NCBI GenBank assembly: GCA_965601455.1
Contig: OZ271831.1
Coordinates: 496,001-560,000 of the forward strand
Direction: 5' to 3'
DNA length: 64,000 nucleotides
DNA from: JANQEU01 sp965601455
GTDB lineage: Bacteria > Bacteroidota > Bacteroidia > Cytophagales > Cyclobacteriaceae
Shown: in pieces, positions 54,435 to 63,836 of the stretch
How positions within the stretch are numbered: the stretch's first letter is position 1
Layout of the letters: each line of letters opens with the position of its first letter
The notes under the pieces: generated by a model
Seen by the model: only the letters and a program-made list of their open reading frames with translations
Database searches by the model: none
Told to the model about the DNA's origin: nothing
Position numbers and translations under genes: made by a program

Positions 54435-55460
54435 CTATAGATCTTTTCTACTCAATATTTTCACGATACGGTTAATGTTGATTTCCGATAAGTTCCATTC
54501 ATATCCATTGAAATCAGTGGTATTTATAAACTGAACAACAACCGCGTCAATGTCTTTGTGGTATTCTGCAAGACTTTGATAGCCAACAACCAAACCACCG
54601 TGGTTATATTCATAGGGATAGAGTTCCTGTTCTCCTACGTCAAATACGGAGCCATCATTTAAGGCTCTTAAGAATATACCCACATCTTCTGCTGTCGCCA
54701 ACATTCCATACTCACGGGCTTTAAAATCTTCATCATATCCAACGTAATAGCCGCTCATAACATCATCTAATTCTACTTCGCTAATGGAAAAAAAAGTGTT
54801 ATTCAGTTCAAGAGGCGTTAATATTCTTTCCTTAATAAATTGTTGATGGCTATAGCCCAATTCGTCGTCAATAATCTGGCGTAGCAATAGATAATTGGTG
54901 TTTGAGTACTCATATCCTTGATCGGGTTTAAAACTAGCTGGTAAATCGAGAGCAAATTCAAGGGCCATTTTGCCATTTTCCTGTTCATTTTCCCAGTAAG
55001 AGGGATTATCTGTGAAATTTGGGATACCCGATCGATGTTGAACCATCATTTTCAACGTAATACTTTCTGCGTTTTCAATTCTTCCAATAAGCTCGGGAAA
55101 GCGATCAGCGAGTGTTTCATCTAAAGACAAACGCTCCTCTTTAGCTAGCTTGGTGATAGCCACAGCCGCATAGAGTTTACTGATACTGGCGATTTTGAAC
55201 AGTGATTTCGGATCGGCCGGGATTTTGTTATCCCGGTCTTTCCAACCACCTGCGTAAAATGCTGGTGGTTTTCCTGCTTCGTCCACGTAAACGATCATAC
55301 CATCAAAACCATGACCTATTGCTTCTTCTACTTGCTCCTGAATGGTATCGGGCAGTGGTAAAATCCAGGCCTTTACCAGAATCCATGGAACGAAGTAAAG
55401 GGAGCCTATGGAGGCGGCAATGAATAGGATTCTAAGTATCAGTTTAATTTTCTCTTTCAT
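54435..55460 (-). CDS. Beta-lactamase-related serine hydrolase, membrane-anchored
   Basis: The 341-residue protein has an uncleaved-looking N-terminal helix (about 5-30) and the full serine hydrolase boxes: SISK (S92-K95), YEYSNTNYLL (Tyr-Ser-Asn) and a HGGLVVGY distal box. It should be held at the inner membrane facing the periplasm. The role is likely peptidase or esterase activity in the envelope. It stands alone on the minus strand. Confidence 0.85.
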   Translation of the reverse strand: MKEKIKLILRILFIAASIGSLYFVPWILVKAWILPLPDTIQEQVEEAIGHGFDGMIVYVDEAGKPPAFYAGGWKDRDNKIPADPKSLFKIASISKLYAAVAITKLAKEERLSLDETLADRFPELIGRIENAESITLKMMVQHRSGIPNFTDNPSYWENEQENGKMALEFALDLPASFKPDQGYEYSNTNYLLLRQIIDDELGYSHQQFIKERILTPLELNNTFFSISEVELDDVMSGYYVGYDEDFKAREYGMLATAEDVGIFLRALNDGSVFDVGEQELYPYEYNHGGLVVGYQSLAEYHKDIDAVVVQFINTTDFNGYEWNLSEININRIVKILSRKDL

Positions 55461-55573
55461 GAAAGTCCACTCATCCCTATAACTCGCGTGATTTTACAGT
55501 CATTTTAATGATTTTCATTTGTATTTCCCAGTAGTTAATTTAGGTTATTTTCGTACTTAAATCCATCAAGTAA

Positions 55574-56551
55574 ATGAGGTTTTTGGTGACTGCCTGTTGG
55601 TTGTATGTTTTCCTTGCCGGGTGCAATAGAGATAGCGATCCATTACCTGAAGGGAATTGGGAAAATATCAGTGCATTAATCAATGTGGAGAGGGTGTATG
55701 ATGTTTCCGATTACATAGATCAACAGTTGTTGATAGCAGCTGATGGGAAAGCATGGATACTTAATGGTAATGAGGTAACAGCCATACCTATGCCTGATGA
55801 AGTAAATGACTATTACGTTAAAAGGATATATTATCAAATATCTACGGAAACGATCTGGCTCAGTCTTGATGTTCCGCCTACAGGAGGAGGTGCTTTTAGA
55901 AGAATAATGAAAATTGATAATTCAGGCCAACATGAATTGTTCAGAAACTATTATTACGCCACACCCATTAGCTCAAATGGTCAGGAGATTTATTTCATAA
56001 CTCGATTAAGTTCAGGGGACGCTTTCGTGATAAGATATACGGAATCAGACACATTTGAAGAAGTTATTAGAATCTTCAATACAGGACCGATCATTGGTGG
56101 TTCAAATGGACTTACAACTGACTTTGGCCTAGTGGGTGGAGATTCTTTTTGGGTGACAATAGGAAAGGAACCCATTTTTTTTAATTCTTCAGAATTGATT
56201 TCCACTTCTCCTGAAAGTTGGCCTGAGGATCTGCTTGTGACGGATCTCTTTATCAAAGACGATGATGTTTTTTTTGCCACCAATGGAGGCGTATACCGAT
56301 ACGTCGATTCTTCTTTCGAATTGGTTTCAGATGGAGCTGGAGCATTCACAGTTCATGTAGATACTGATGATAATATATGGATACAGCAGTATGATAATGC
56401 CGGGTTTGTTCGATATAAGAACGGGAAAAAATATCTCCAGAGAAATGATGATGGAGTGATTATTCTATCAAATGTTTCAAGAATATGGGAGTTCTCTGAT
56501 CATGGTTTATTGGTATTGAATAATGGTGAACTTTGGCAATTAAGTAAGTAA
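55574..56551 (+). CDS. Hypothetical lipoprotein, propeller-like
   Basis: The 325-residue protein has a lipobox (VFLAGC, C17) and a long beta-rich part with repeats like GKAWILN, ETIWLSL, DSFWVTI, DVFFATNGGVYRY and DNIWIQQ, reminiscent of a two-component-regulator-type propeller. No enzyme motif is seen. It is probably surface- or periplasm-exposed. No family is recognised firmly. Confidence 0.6.
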   Translation: MRFLVTACWLYVFLAGCNRDSDPLPEGNWENISALINVERVYDVSDYIDQQLLIAADGKAWILNGNEVTAIPMPDEVNDYYVKRIYYQISTETIWLSLDVPPTGGGAFRRIMKIDNSGQHELFRNYYYATPISSNGQEIYFITRLSSGDAFVIRYTESDTFEEVIRIFNTGPIIGGSNGLTTDFGLVGGDSFWVTIGKEPIFFNSSELISTSPESWPEDLLVTDLFIKDDDVFFATNGGVYRYVDSSFELVSDGAGAFTVHVDTDDNIWIQQYDNAGFVRYKNGKKYLQRNDDGVIILSNVSRIWEFSDHGLLVLNNGELWQLSK

Positions 56552-56610
56552 TTGATCCTATTTCTATTTGATCAATGCCATTCGATGCTTTTGTGTATTC
56601 CAACTGCCAG

Positions 56611-57117
56611 CTAACCGCTCACTCCGTTTGTGCTTTTCTGTAATTTAAGTCTACCCGATAGCATTAAGCCGGCCCTTATGTTAAGTCCAATCAAAGTCAG
56701 GTTAAATAATCCAAAAATGAGTTCAGTAATCTGAGCGATAAGGAACAAATCGTTTAGTGATTTGAAGTGAGACTGGTAATAAAGAAAGATCGCAAGAGAA
56801 AATAAGATTAATCCATTCATTACTATGAGCTTCATTCTTCGTTTTTTCGCTATTACTTGCAAACTTCTGGAGTTACCTGCCAACTTGTTTCCTGTGATCC
56901 CCAAGGTGGGCATTCCGATAATCAGTAATGGGAGGGCAAAAAGTATACTTTGCTTTACGGTTTTGATTAAGCTTATATCCCCACTTAACTCCGCAAGTAG
57001 TGATGAAAAAAAGAATGAGCTTATGACTATTGTGACCAGTCCAGTAGCTGTGATGTGGATTTTTACGAGCGTTTGATACTTCATTGTTTCTTGAATTTGA
57101 TCCGGCTCAAAATTCAA
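56611..57117 (-). CDS. Small membrane protein, unknown
   Basis: The 168-residue protein has four hydrophobic segments (about 18-38, 55-75, 90-112 and 122-148), and no soluble domain. I recognise no family. The start lies 13 bp after the AraC gene stop on the same strand, so the two are probably co-transcribed. Confidence 0.6.
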   Translation of the reverse strand: MNFEPDQIQETMKYQTLVKIHITATGLVTIVISSFFFSSLLAELSGDISLIKTVKQSILFALPLLIIGMPTLGITGNKLAGNSRSLQVIAKKRRMKLIVMNGLILFSLAIFLYYQSHFKSLNDLFLIAQITELIFGLFNLTLIGLNIRAGLMLSGRLKLQKSTNGVSG

Positions 57118-57130
57118 AAATGAAGCGTGA

Positions 57131-57940
57131 TTAAAATTGTAAGAATCGGAAGTTCAGCATTTCCTTTCTGAGATTCTTCGGGGATTTACCGGTAATCTTT
57201 TTAAAGGAGTTTATGAAGTGAGGTTGATCAAAATAATGACTATTGTACGTGATACTTGTTAAATCGTCGTCGGTAAAATTCATTTGATGTAACGACTTTT
57301 TTAGCTGTACCAATCGAATGAATTCCTTAGGAGCACAACCAATGTATTTATGAAATTGATCCCTTAATGCACGTTCTGATAGATCGAAATTGCTGGCAAG
57401 TTCAGACAATCTGATATCTCCTTCATGGCTTTCAATTAGGTCGACCGCCTCGGTGATAGTTTCCAGGTTTCTGTTAAGAACTGTGTCTAAGAATACCTTC
57501 TCCACTTGATCAAACATTTCTGTAGGACTTGCACAATTCAAAATACCCTGCTGAAATTGTATGGCTGTTTCACCAAATAAATCCTCTGTGCTGATTAGCC
57601 ATGGTAATTTGCTTAGGGGCTGTTCGGTCAAGTAAGCCAGAGCGTACGGTTTAACGTGAGCACCAATTATTTTAATTCTTTCCGTAAGTGGCAGGACCGT
57701 AATCTTGTGTGTTGATATTCTGGATACGACCATGTTTACCTTTTCACTCAATTCGAGATCATGATTAGTGACCATAAAGGGGTGATCAAAAAAGTATCCG
57801 AAAGTAATCCTTGGAAAAGGGATTACATATTCTTGATTTTCATGGAGGACATCAATAGGTGTATCAATGAAGAAATAGCAATCAATCAGGGTAGCTAGAA
57901 ATTGATTGCTTGGCTTTTGTATCTTAAAATCATTCCGCAT
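57131..57940 (-). CDS. AraC-family transcriptional regulator
   Basis: The 269-residue regulator has an N-terminal sensor domain of the DUF6597-like type (FFIDTPIDVLHENQEYVIPFPR). The C-terminal AraC DNA-binding domain (about 165-262) has IRLSELASNFDLSERALRDQFHKYIG as the first helix-turn-helix and a second with DQPHFINSFKKITGKSP. It sits 13 bp before a small membrane protein gene, which may be its target or co-transcribed partner. Confidence 0.85.
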   Translation of the reverse strand: MRNDFKIQKPSNQFLATLIDCYFFIDTPIDVLHENQEYVIPFPRITFGYFFDHPFMVTNHDLELSEKVNMVVSRISTHKITVLPLTERIKIIGAHVKPYALAYLTEQPLSKLPWLISTEDLFGETAIQFQQGILNCASPTEMFDQVEKVFLDTVLNRNLETITEAVDLIESHEGDIRLSELASNFDLSERALRDQFHKYIGCAPKEFIRLVQLKKSLHQMNFTDDDLTSITYNSHYFDQPHFINSFKKITGKSPKNLRKEMLNFRFLQF

Positions 57941-58048
57941 TGAATATATCCTATTTTCAAAGTTCCATTAGCGATCTAGGATGAATCAGACTTAAAGGCT
58001 CGATCACTTAAGTTTAGATAATGGTATAAGTTTAGCGGATCTTGGTCT

Positions 58049-59686
58049 CTAATGATCCACAATTGCGGCTCTACCTTCTCCACGTTTATCGATGCCAATG
58101 TCAAAAGATACAATTTCTCCTTTTTGATCAGCAATGATTTTGATACCTGTGGCATTCCCGATGTTCCCCCTAGTGATTTGATGACCTCTTAGGCTTAATG
58201 AATCGATAATGATTTCTGGTAAATCAGGGTCTACTCGAATGGAATTGGGTTCAACAAAGGCGATCTTAGGAACGTCAATAGCCTGCTGCATGGTCATCTC
58301 AAAATCGATGAGGTTGAATATGATCTGCGGTACATTTTGTGTGATGGTATGACCACCGGGTGAGCCCAAGGCCGCATAGGGTTTACCGTCTTTTACAATG
58401 ATAACCGGACAATCGCCCGATAACTTATGACGTCCGGGGAATGCATCCATAGGATTGCCTTTAGGTTCAAATGTTGAATAAGCCATGGAGTTATTCAACC
58501 AAATGCCCGTACCTTCCACCATGATCCGACTTCCAAATAAATTCCCAAGTGTTTGCGTCGCGCTGACCATGTTTCCCCATTTATCTATTACCACAAAATG
58601 CGTTGTGTTTTTACTTTCATTAGAAAATGGAGGAACAAAGTCAGATGCTTTTTCCATATCTATTGAAGATGCCATTGACTGTAAAAATTTATTAGATAGG
58701 ATGCTGTCAATAGGTGCTTGTTGAACCTCCGGGTCAAATGAATAGGCTAAACGAGCCTTGTATGACTCCTTCGTCATCTCAGCAAAACGATGAAGGTAAT
58801 CCACAGAATTATGACTAAAATCCTGGGATGGGAATTGATGCATGAGTCCCAGGTTTAACAGGGCGGGAAACGAATTGGCAGGTAGAGAGGCAGTGTATAC
58901 GTCATATCCTCGATAGTTAAACTTTAATGGTTCCCACCATTCGGCAGTGTTACTTCGCAAGTCTTCTATAGTAAGAAAGCTGCCTATTGCTTTCATTTTT
59001 TTATCTATCGCCTCAGCAATCGCACCCCGATAGAAAGGATTAACTCCTTCAGAGGAGATCATGCTATAGGTATTAGCCAAATCCGACTGCACAAGCAAAT
59101 CCCCGTTTTTCAAAGGTTCTCCATTTTTGCCATAGAATAGCTTGGGGTACTCATTAAAACTCGAAAATGAAATGTCTATCCATCTGGCAGTATTTGGACT
59201 TATTTTGAATCCATCTCGAGCATACTTTCTTGCTGATAAAAATAGATTAGACCAGGGCAGTTTTCCATACTCCTCATGCATTGCTGACCAGGCATTGAGA
59301 TTACCGGGGGTGGAAATCGCCTTTGGTCCTGTCCTGTTTTCGATATAACCGACGGTGGGTTCCCTCATTAAATCGGTATTGGTTTTTGCAGGGAACCTCC
59401 CGCTTGAATTCAGATACCTGATTTTCTTACTCTCTGCATCGTAAATTAAGATGGTTCCATATCCTCCTATTCCAGACATCATTGGTTCCACCACGTTGAG
59501 CGTCGATGCAACGGCTATAGCAGCATCAAAAGCATTCCCTCCATTTTCTAATATTTCCATCCCCGCCTGAGTAGCCAACGGGTGAGCGGAAGCAACACTT
59601 CCAATAACTTCAGATGTTTCGACGGCATTCGAACATGCATGTATTACTAGTAATGAAACGAATACGAAGAAGGTGGAAATTTTCAT
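58049..59686 (-). CDS. ggt: Gamma-glutamyltransferase (Ntn hydrolase)
   Basis: The 545-residue precursor has a signal/lipobox-like N-terminus (LLVIHAC), AGMEILENGGNAFDAAIA near the start and the processing site NTTHFVV. T361 becomes the N-terminal nucleophile of the small subunit after self-cleavage. Later motifs include GSPGGHTI, which fits the substrate-binding part. It breaks gamma-glutamyl bonds such as in glutathione and acts in the periplasm. The size is normal (550-580). It stands alone. Confidence 0.9.
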   Translation of the reverse strand: MKISTFFVFVSLLVIHACSNAVETSEVIGSVASAHPLATQAGMEILENGGNAFDAAIAVASTLNVVEPMMSGIGGYGTILIYDAESKKIRYLNSSGRFPAKTNTDLMREPTVGYIENRTGPKAISTPGNLNAWSAMHEEYGKLPWSNLFLSARKYARDGFKISPNTARWIDISFSSFNEYPKLFYGKNGEPLKNGDLLVQSDLANTYSMISSEGVNPFYRGAIAEAIDKKMKAIGSFLTIEDLRSNTAEWWEPLKFNYRGYDVYTASLPANSFPALLNLGLMHQFPSQDFSHNSVDYLHRFAEMTKESYKARLAYSFDPEVQQAPIDSILSNKFLQSMASSIDMEKASDFVPPFSNESKNTTHFVVIDKWGNMVSATQTLGNLFGSRIMVEGTGIWLNNSMAYSTFEPKGNPMDAFPGRHKLSGDCPVIIVKDGKPYAALGSPGGHTITQNVPQIIFNLIDFEMTMQQAIDVPKIAFVEPNSIRVDPDLPEIIIDSLSLRGHQITRGNIGNATGIKIIADQKGEIVSFDIGIDKRGEGRAAIVDH

Positions 59687-59807
59687 TCTGGTATCTTTTT
59701 TACATCCTTGTAATCGTCACTTTTTAGAGAAATAACTAATTGGACCGGATAGCTAAGAAGTCATAATTTAACGTAGAAATATCGCTCCTGAAACACTGGA
59801 GATTGAA

Positions 59808-60692
59808 TTAACCTTCCACAAGTATACGATTGATCTTGTCGGCAATTTCTTCCGGGTATAATTCCAGCGCTTTAATATGTGCGCCATCTATCTCATAAAA
59901 GTCTTTGGGATCGTTTGCATTATCGAAAATTTGACGGCCAAGCTTGATAGGAACCATTTCATCTTCTTTACTATGAATAACTAAAATCGGTTTTCGATTC
60001 TTTTGAATTTCAATATCCGCAGAAATCCAATTCTTCACAAAATGTCCAAACATACCCGCCTTATGCCTGGCTTCGTCTTTTAAAGAAGTGAAAGCTCCTT
60101 CGATTACTACGCCATCTACCATTTCCTGACTATTTGAACCAATAATAGATGCCAGATATCCTCCATATGATTGTCCGTAGACAATTATTCTGCTATCGGT
60201 TTGATTTGTAACGTATTCAAGTGCAGAATAACCATCTTCCAATGCTACCTGGTGCGAAGCTCTGCCTTCAGAGTTTCCGTATCCGCTATAGTCAAACATA
60301 AATACCTTGTAGCCAAATTCTACGAGAGGATCTATTAGCTCGTATTGGGTCAATAAATTCCCGGCACTTCCATGAAAATGTAAAATGGTAGCAACCGGTT
60401 TTATGCCTTTTGGTGATAACCACCATCCATTTAATCTATTACCATTGGAACTATAAAAGAAGATGTTTTTTATTTCATAGTACTCGTTCTTGACATTCAG
60501 GTCCTTGTCATATAGTATGATTTCCCCATTTGACTGGTTGTATTCAATTCGGATGCTATCCCTTTCAACATAGTAACTATCTAATTCCTCAAATCCCACA
60601 ATGCGATCTGGTCTGTGGAATGTGCCATTAAATGAGCAGGATGAAAATGTGGAAAATAGTAGTACATAAATAATGAGTTTCTGAAAAGTCAC
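59808..60692 (-). CDS. Alpha/beta hydrolase, lipoprotein
   Basis: The 294-residue protein has a lipobox (LLFSTFSSC) and an alpha/beta-hydrolase domain with LHFHGSAGN, the nucleophile elbow IVYGQSYGGY (the Ser of GQSYGG), IHSKEDEMVP (Asp) and IDGAHIKAL (His). The BAAT/dienelactone-hydrolase-like style is common in Bacteroidetes. The substrate is unknown. It is separated from the permease gene at 60730-63312 by 37 bp on the same strand, and could be read with it. Confidence 0.85.
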   Translation of the reverse strand: MTFQKLIIYVLLFSTFSSCSFNGTFHRPDRIVGFEELDSYYVERDSIRIEYNQSNGEIILYDKDLNVKNEYYEIKNIFFYSSNGNRLNGWWLSPKGIKPVATILHFHGSAGNLLTQYELIDPLVEFGYKVFMFDYSGYGNSEGRASHQVALEDGYSALEYVTNQTDSRIIVYGQSYGGYLASIIGSNSQEMVDGVVIEGAFTSLKDEARHKAGMFGHFVKNWISADIEIQKNRKPILVIHSKEDEMVPIKLGRQIFDNANDPKDFYEIDGAHIKALELYPEEIADKINRILVEG

Positions 60693-60729
60693 AATCGTAA
60701 ATTCAGTTTATCCCTATTTTATTTTACCG

Positions 60730-63312
60730 TCACTCTGTTCTAAGATTTGAAATCGGATTAGATGACAATAACTGTTTCAGATGATAAAATACAGCTAATA
60801 AAAGTGTACCAAGTATAATAGCGGTTGCATAGACATAAGGGGTAAAACCAATACTTATATCAGACCCTTGAAACACTTGATCAAACATGAGTTCAAATGT
60901 TTTATAATTCGCTATGCTACCAAGAACAATGGAAATGCCAATCATCCAGTTGAACTGGCGTACAATCAGCATTGCACTTTCCATACTCGTACTGCCCAGT
61001 ACATTTCGGATACTCAGTTCTTTCATACGTGTGATAATCAACAACGAGATTAACCCAAATAGTCCCATGCCGGATATCATTATGGCTACGACTGCTGTGA
61101 AATTCATTACATCAATCAGCATCCCTGATTGAGAAAAAAACCGGTCAAATACATGAGCTTGTACTCTACTCAAATAGAGCTCGTCAGGGAATTCTTTTTT
61201 CCAGAGAGCAGCAATTTCAGCATTCACCTCATCCACGCGATTAGGCAAAGTCTTTATGGAAAAATAGCGAGTAGTTTCCTTATCTGATAGTTTAAATACT
61301 GATGGCTTAATAGGTTGGAAGAAATCTCGGTGATGAAAGTCCCTGGTAATACCGATGACAATAAAATCCTCTTTATTCACAGCAATTTCATCATACAATT
61401 GTACCTGGAAAAAGTTGGCCATTGTTTGATTGATGAGTACTGATTTTTTGAGATTTGACGTCTCATCAGGATCAAATCCACTCCCTTCAACGAATTCCAA
61501 TTCCATCAGGTCAGGAAAGTGTTTGTCAACATAGAAGACATCTACTGAGCTTTTTTCTGTCAATAATTCAGCGATTTCACTTTTCGCTGATCGACCGATC
61601 TGCGAGGAGCTTGTACAGAATAACCTGATGTCACTACTCTGTATGGCGTATTGATTTAGAACTTCATAATGGGCTGTTTGACCAACGGGTATCACCAATA
61701 TGTCATCGGGATTGTAGCCCCATTCCTGCTCTTCCTGTTGCTCATTGGCCTGGGTAAATACAAAACCAGCAGTAATAGCGAAAAAGGTCAAGAAGAACTG
61801 GGTAGTCAAAAACAGCTTAGTTAACCAATTCTTTGTGCCGAATCGCTCGCGTCCGCTAAAGATTACATTTGGCTGGAAAGATGAAATATACCACGCCGGA
61901 TACGCCCCTGAACAAATGCTAATGAAGATGAACAAGCCAATGATAAAGAAGATAAGTCGGAAATCTTGAAGTAGATTCATCTCCAACAATTCACCTCCGA
62001 AAATGGATTGTACACCGGGTAAAATGAAGAACTTTGCCAACACCATTCCAGTGGCCAGTGCTATCATGGTCATGACTGTATTTTCAACCAGAAATTGAAT
62101 AATTACCTGCCTTCTCGTGCTTCCAATTACCTTACGTAGTGCAATTTCTTTAAGCCTTTTTCCTGAAGATGCGACAGCGATATTTATGTAATTAAAGCAG
62201 GCAGAAGCGAACAGTAATAAGCTGATAATCGCAAACATGACCAGAACCTGCGGAGTACTACCGCATGCATAGCAGCCCCGTGTAAACTGCGAGTTCTCAG
62301 CGGTGGAGGAGAGAGGTTCAAATCGAAATCCCTCAATGGGCCATTCAGGATTGGCTTCGTTGATATCCTGGAGGTAACCGGATATTTTCGATTTTACTAA
62401 TTCAATATTATTTGGTTCATTCAATTTGATAAATGTAAATAGTGACTCCTCGTTTACATTCTTCCAACTGGTAAGGTCTGATGACAGCATTGTAGGTAAA
62501 TGATCAATGGACACGGCAAAATCAAAATCAAATGAAGCGGTCTGTGGAAACCTCTGTGCAACGGCAGAAACCACGAATAGGTTAGGTTTCTCATTCACGA
62601 TAATTCGTAGCGTTTTACCAATTGGGTTTTCATTTTTGAAATATTTCAGAGCTGTATTTCTACTTATAATCACTTGATTTAGATCCAATTGGTGACTCCC
62701 TTCAATTAAAGGGAAATCGAAAATTTCAAAATAGTCCTGGTCCACAAATGTGAGGGGCTCAGAGAAGATCATATCATTGTACCTCACAATTGAAGATTTC
62801 ACCCGTACACGTGTTGCTTTCTCCACTTGAGGAAAATCTTCAGCAAGCACCTTACCCAACAACTGGGGGGTCCTGGACCATATTTCTTGTTTACCATCCC
62901 ATTTAATTAAGGATTGAACGGTGAAAATTTTTTCAACTTCCGGGTGAAATTCATCAAGTCTCAACTGCTTATCGATGATCAGATACACTGCAATACCGAT
63001 GCTGATAGAGGTTGCCAGTCCGATTACGTTAATTGCGGATGTTATTTTGTTCCTAACGAAATTTCTTAGTCCGGTTTTGAAAAAGCTTTTGAATATTGTC
63101 ATTTGAAGGGAATTTATTCTGAGATTGAAATTTGACCACCGAAAGAATTTTAAAACATCCAATAAGTAGGTGTTTCTTGCATATCGCAAACCTTTGTTTT
63201 CTTTTTTGTTGTGAAATATTTCATATAGATCACCTTGTATTTCTTCCAGGTACTCGGGTTTGCAAAACCAACTCAGGAACCGATCTACCCAGGGGGGTGG
63301 ACAGTTCCTCAT
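60730..63312 (-). CDS. FtsX/MacB-type ABC permease with N-terminal prefix domain (copy 3)
   Basis: The 860-residue protein starts with a prefix that contains EIQGDLYEIF (about 1-75), then a first helix near 85-107, a MacB_PCD-like domain and FtsX helices around LKEIALRKVIGSTRRQ. The second repeat ends in MKELSIRNVLGSTSMES and membrane helices. It has the same plan as copies 1 and 2. It overlaps the PadR gene by 4 bp. The ATPase is not adjacent. The alpha/beta hydrolase gene follows 37 bp later. Confidence 0.88.
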   Translation of the reverse strand: MRNCPPPWVDRFLSWFCKPEYLEEIQGDLYEIFHNKKENKGLRYARNTYLLDVLKFFRWSNFNLRINSLQMTIFKSFFKTGLRNFVRNKITSAINVIGLATSISIGIAVYLIIDKQLRLDEFHPEVEKIFTVQSLIKWDGKQEIWSRTPQLLGKVLAEDFPQVEKATRVRVKSSIVRYNDMIFSEPLTFVDQDYFEIFDFPLIEGSHQLDLNQVIISRNTALKYFKNENPIGKTLRIIVNEKPNLFVVSAVAQRFPQTASFDFDFAVSIDHLPTMLSSDLTSWKNVNEESLFTFIKLNEPNNIELVKSKISGYLQDINEANPEWPIEGFRFEPLSSTAENSQFTRGCYACGSTPQVLVMFAIISLLLFASACFNYINIAVASSGKRLKEIALRKVIGSTRRQVIIQFLVENTVMTMIALATGMVLAKFFILPGVQSIFGGELLEMNLLQDFRLIFFIIGLFIFISICSGAYPAWYISSFQPNVIFSGRERFGTKNWLTKLFLTTQFFLTFFAITAGFVFTQANEQQEEQEWGYNPDDILVIPVGQTAHYEVLNQYAIQSSDIRLFCTSSSQIGRSAKSEIAELLTEKSSVDVFYVDKHFPDLMELEFVEGSGFDPDETSNLKKSVLINQTMANFFQVQLYDEIAVNKEDFIVIGITRDFHHRDFFQPIKPSVFKLSDKETTRYFSIKTLPNRVDEVNAEIAALWKKEFPDELYLSRVQAHVFDRFFSQSGMLIDVMNFTAVVAIMISGMGLFGLISLLIITRMKELSIRNVLGSTSMESAMLIVRQFNWMIGISIVLGSIANYKTFELMFDQVFQGSDISIGFTPYVYATAIILGTLLLAVFYHLKQLLSSNPISNLRTE

Positions 63313-63632
63313 GATCTTGAAGGGTTTATTTTTTGATATAGACGAGTACGGATAGAATATATTTCTTCCAGGATAGTTAATCCGGAAGTAGTAAGAGTAT
63401 AGATTCTCTTTCTTCTTCCACCTCTTTCGTTGGTTGCACCGTCAAGCTTGGAGGTCACATATCCTTTGTCTTCTAATCTTCTAAGTACCGTATGGATGGC
63501 ACCAATGTTGATTTTACGTCCGGTCTCCTTTTCAATTTCGGCGACAATCGCCACACCATAAGCATCGTTATTGAGACCGACAGCCGTCAGTAATACAAGC
63601 TCTTCCAACTCACCAATATTTGCTCCTTTCAT
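63309..63632 (-). CDS. PadR-family regulator (copy 3)
   Basis: The 107-residue protein is a PadR winged-helix regulator with ELEELVLLTAVGL, AYGVAIVAEIEK, IGAIHTVLRRLEDKGYVT and ERGGRRKRIYTLT. It overlaps its permease by 4 bp. A TATTTTTG promoter-like box and an inverted repeat lie just upstream, the best-supported control region of the three cassettes. Confidence 0.9.
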   Translation of the reverse strand: MKGANIGELEELVLLTAVGLNNDAYGVAIVAEIEKETGRKINIGAIHTVLRRLEDKGYVTSKLDGATNERGGRRKRIYTLTTSGLTILEEIYSIRTRLYQKINPSRS

Positions 63633-63646
63633 ACGTGATTATATAT

Positions 63647-63686
63647 CATACAAAAATAAAACTAATATATGTTACGCATTTGTATG
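63647..63686 (-). promoter_or_regulatory. Promoter box and inverted repeat before PadR copy 3
   Basis: On the minus strand TATTTTTG (63658-63651) matches the Bacteroidetes -7 element TAnnTTTG, and the ATG is about 19 bp further on. CATACAAA (63647-63654) and TTTGTATG (63679-63686) are perfect 8-bp inverted repeats with a 24-base spacer; one arm overlaps the -7 box. A PadR protein made by this cassette is the likely binder. Confidence 0.5.
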
Positions 63687-63836
63687 AGAAATGTTTAGAT
63701 AGTTTTTTCACTACGCCTCAATTGTGTAAGGATAGTACCTGTCACATTTTGATAATGCTGGTAATCTCTAAGCGGACTAGCTTAAATGATAGTACTCGTC
63801 TCTAATTACGGGAACAAACTAGCGAGCCACTTAATA

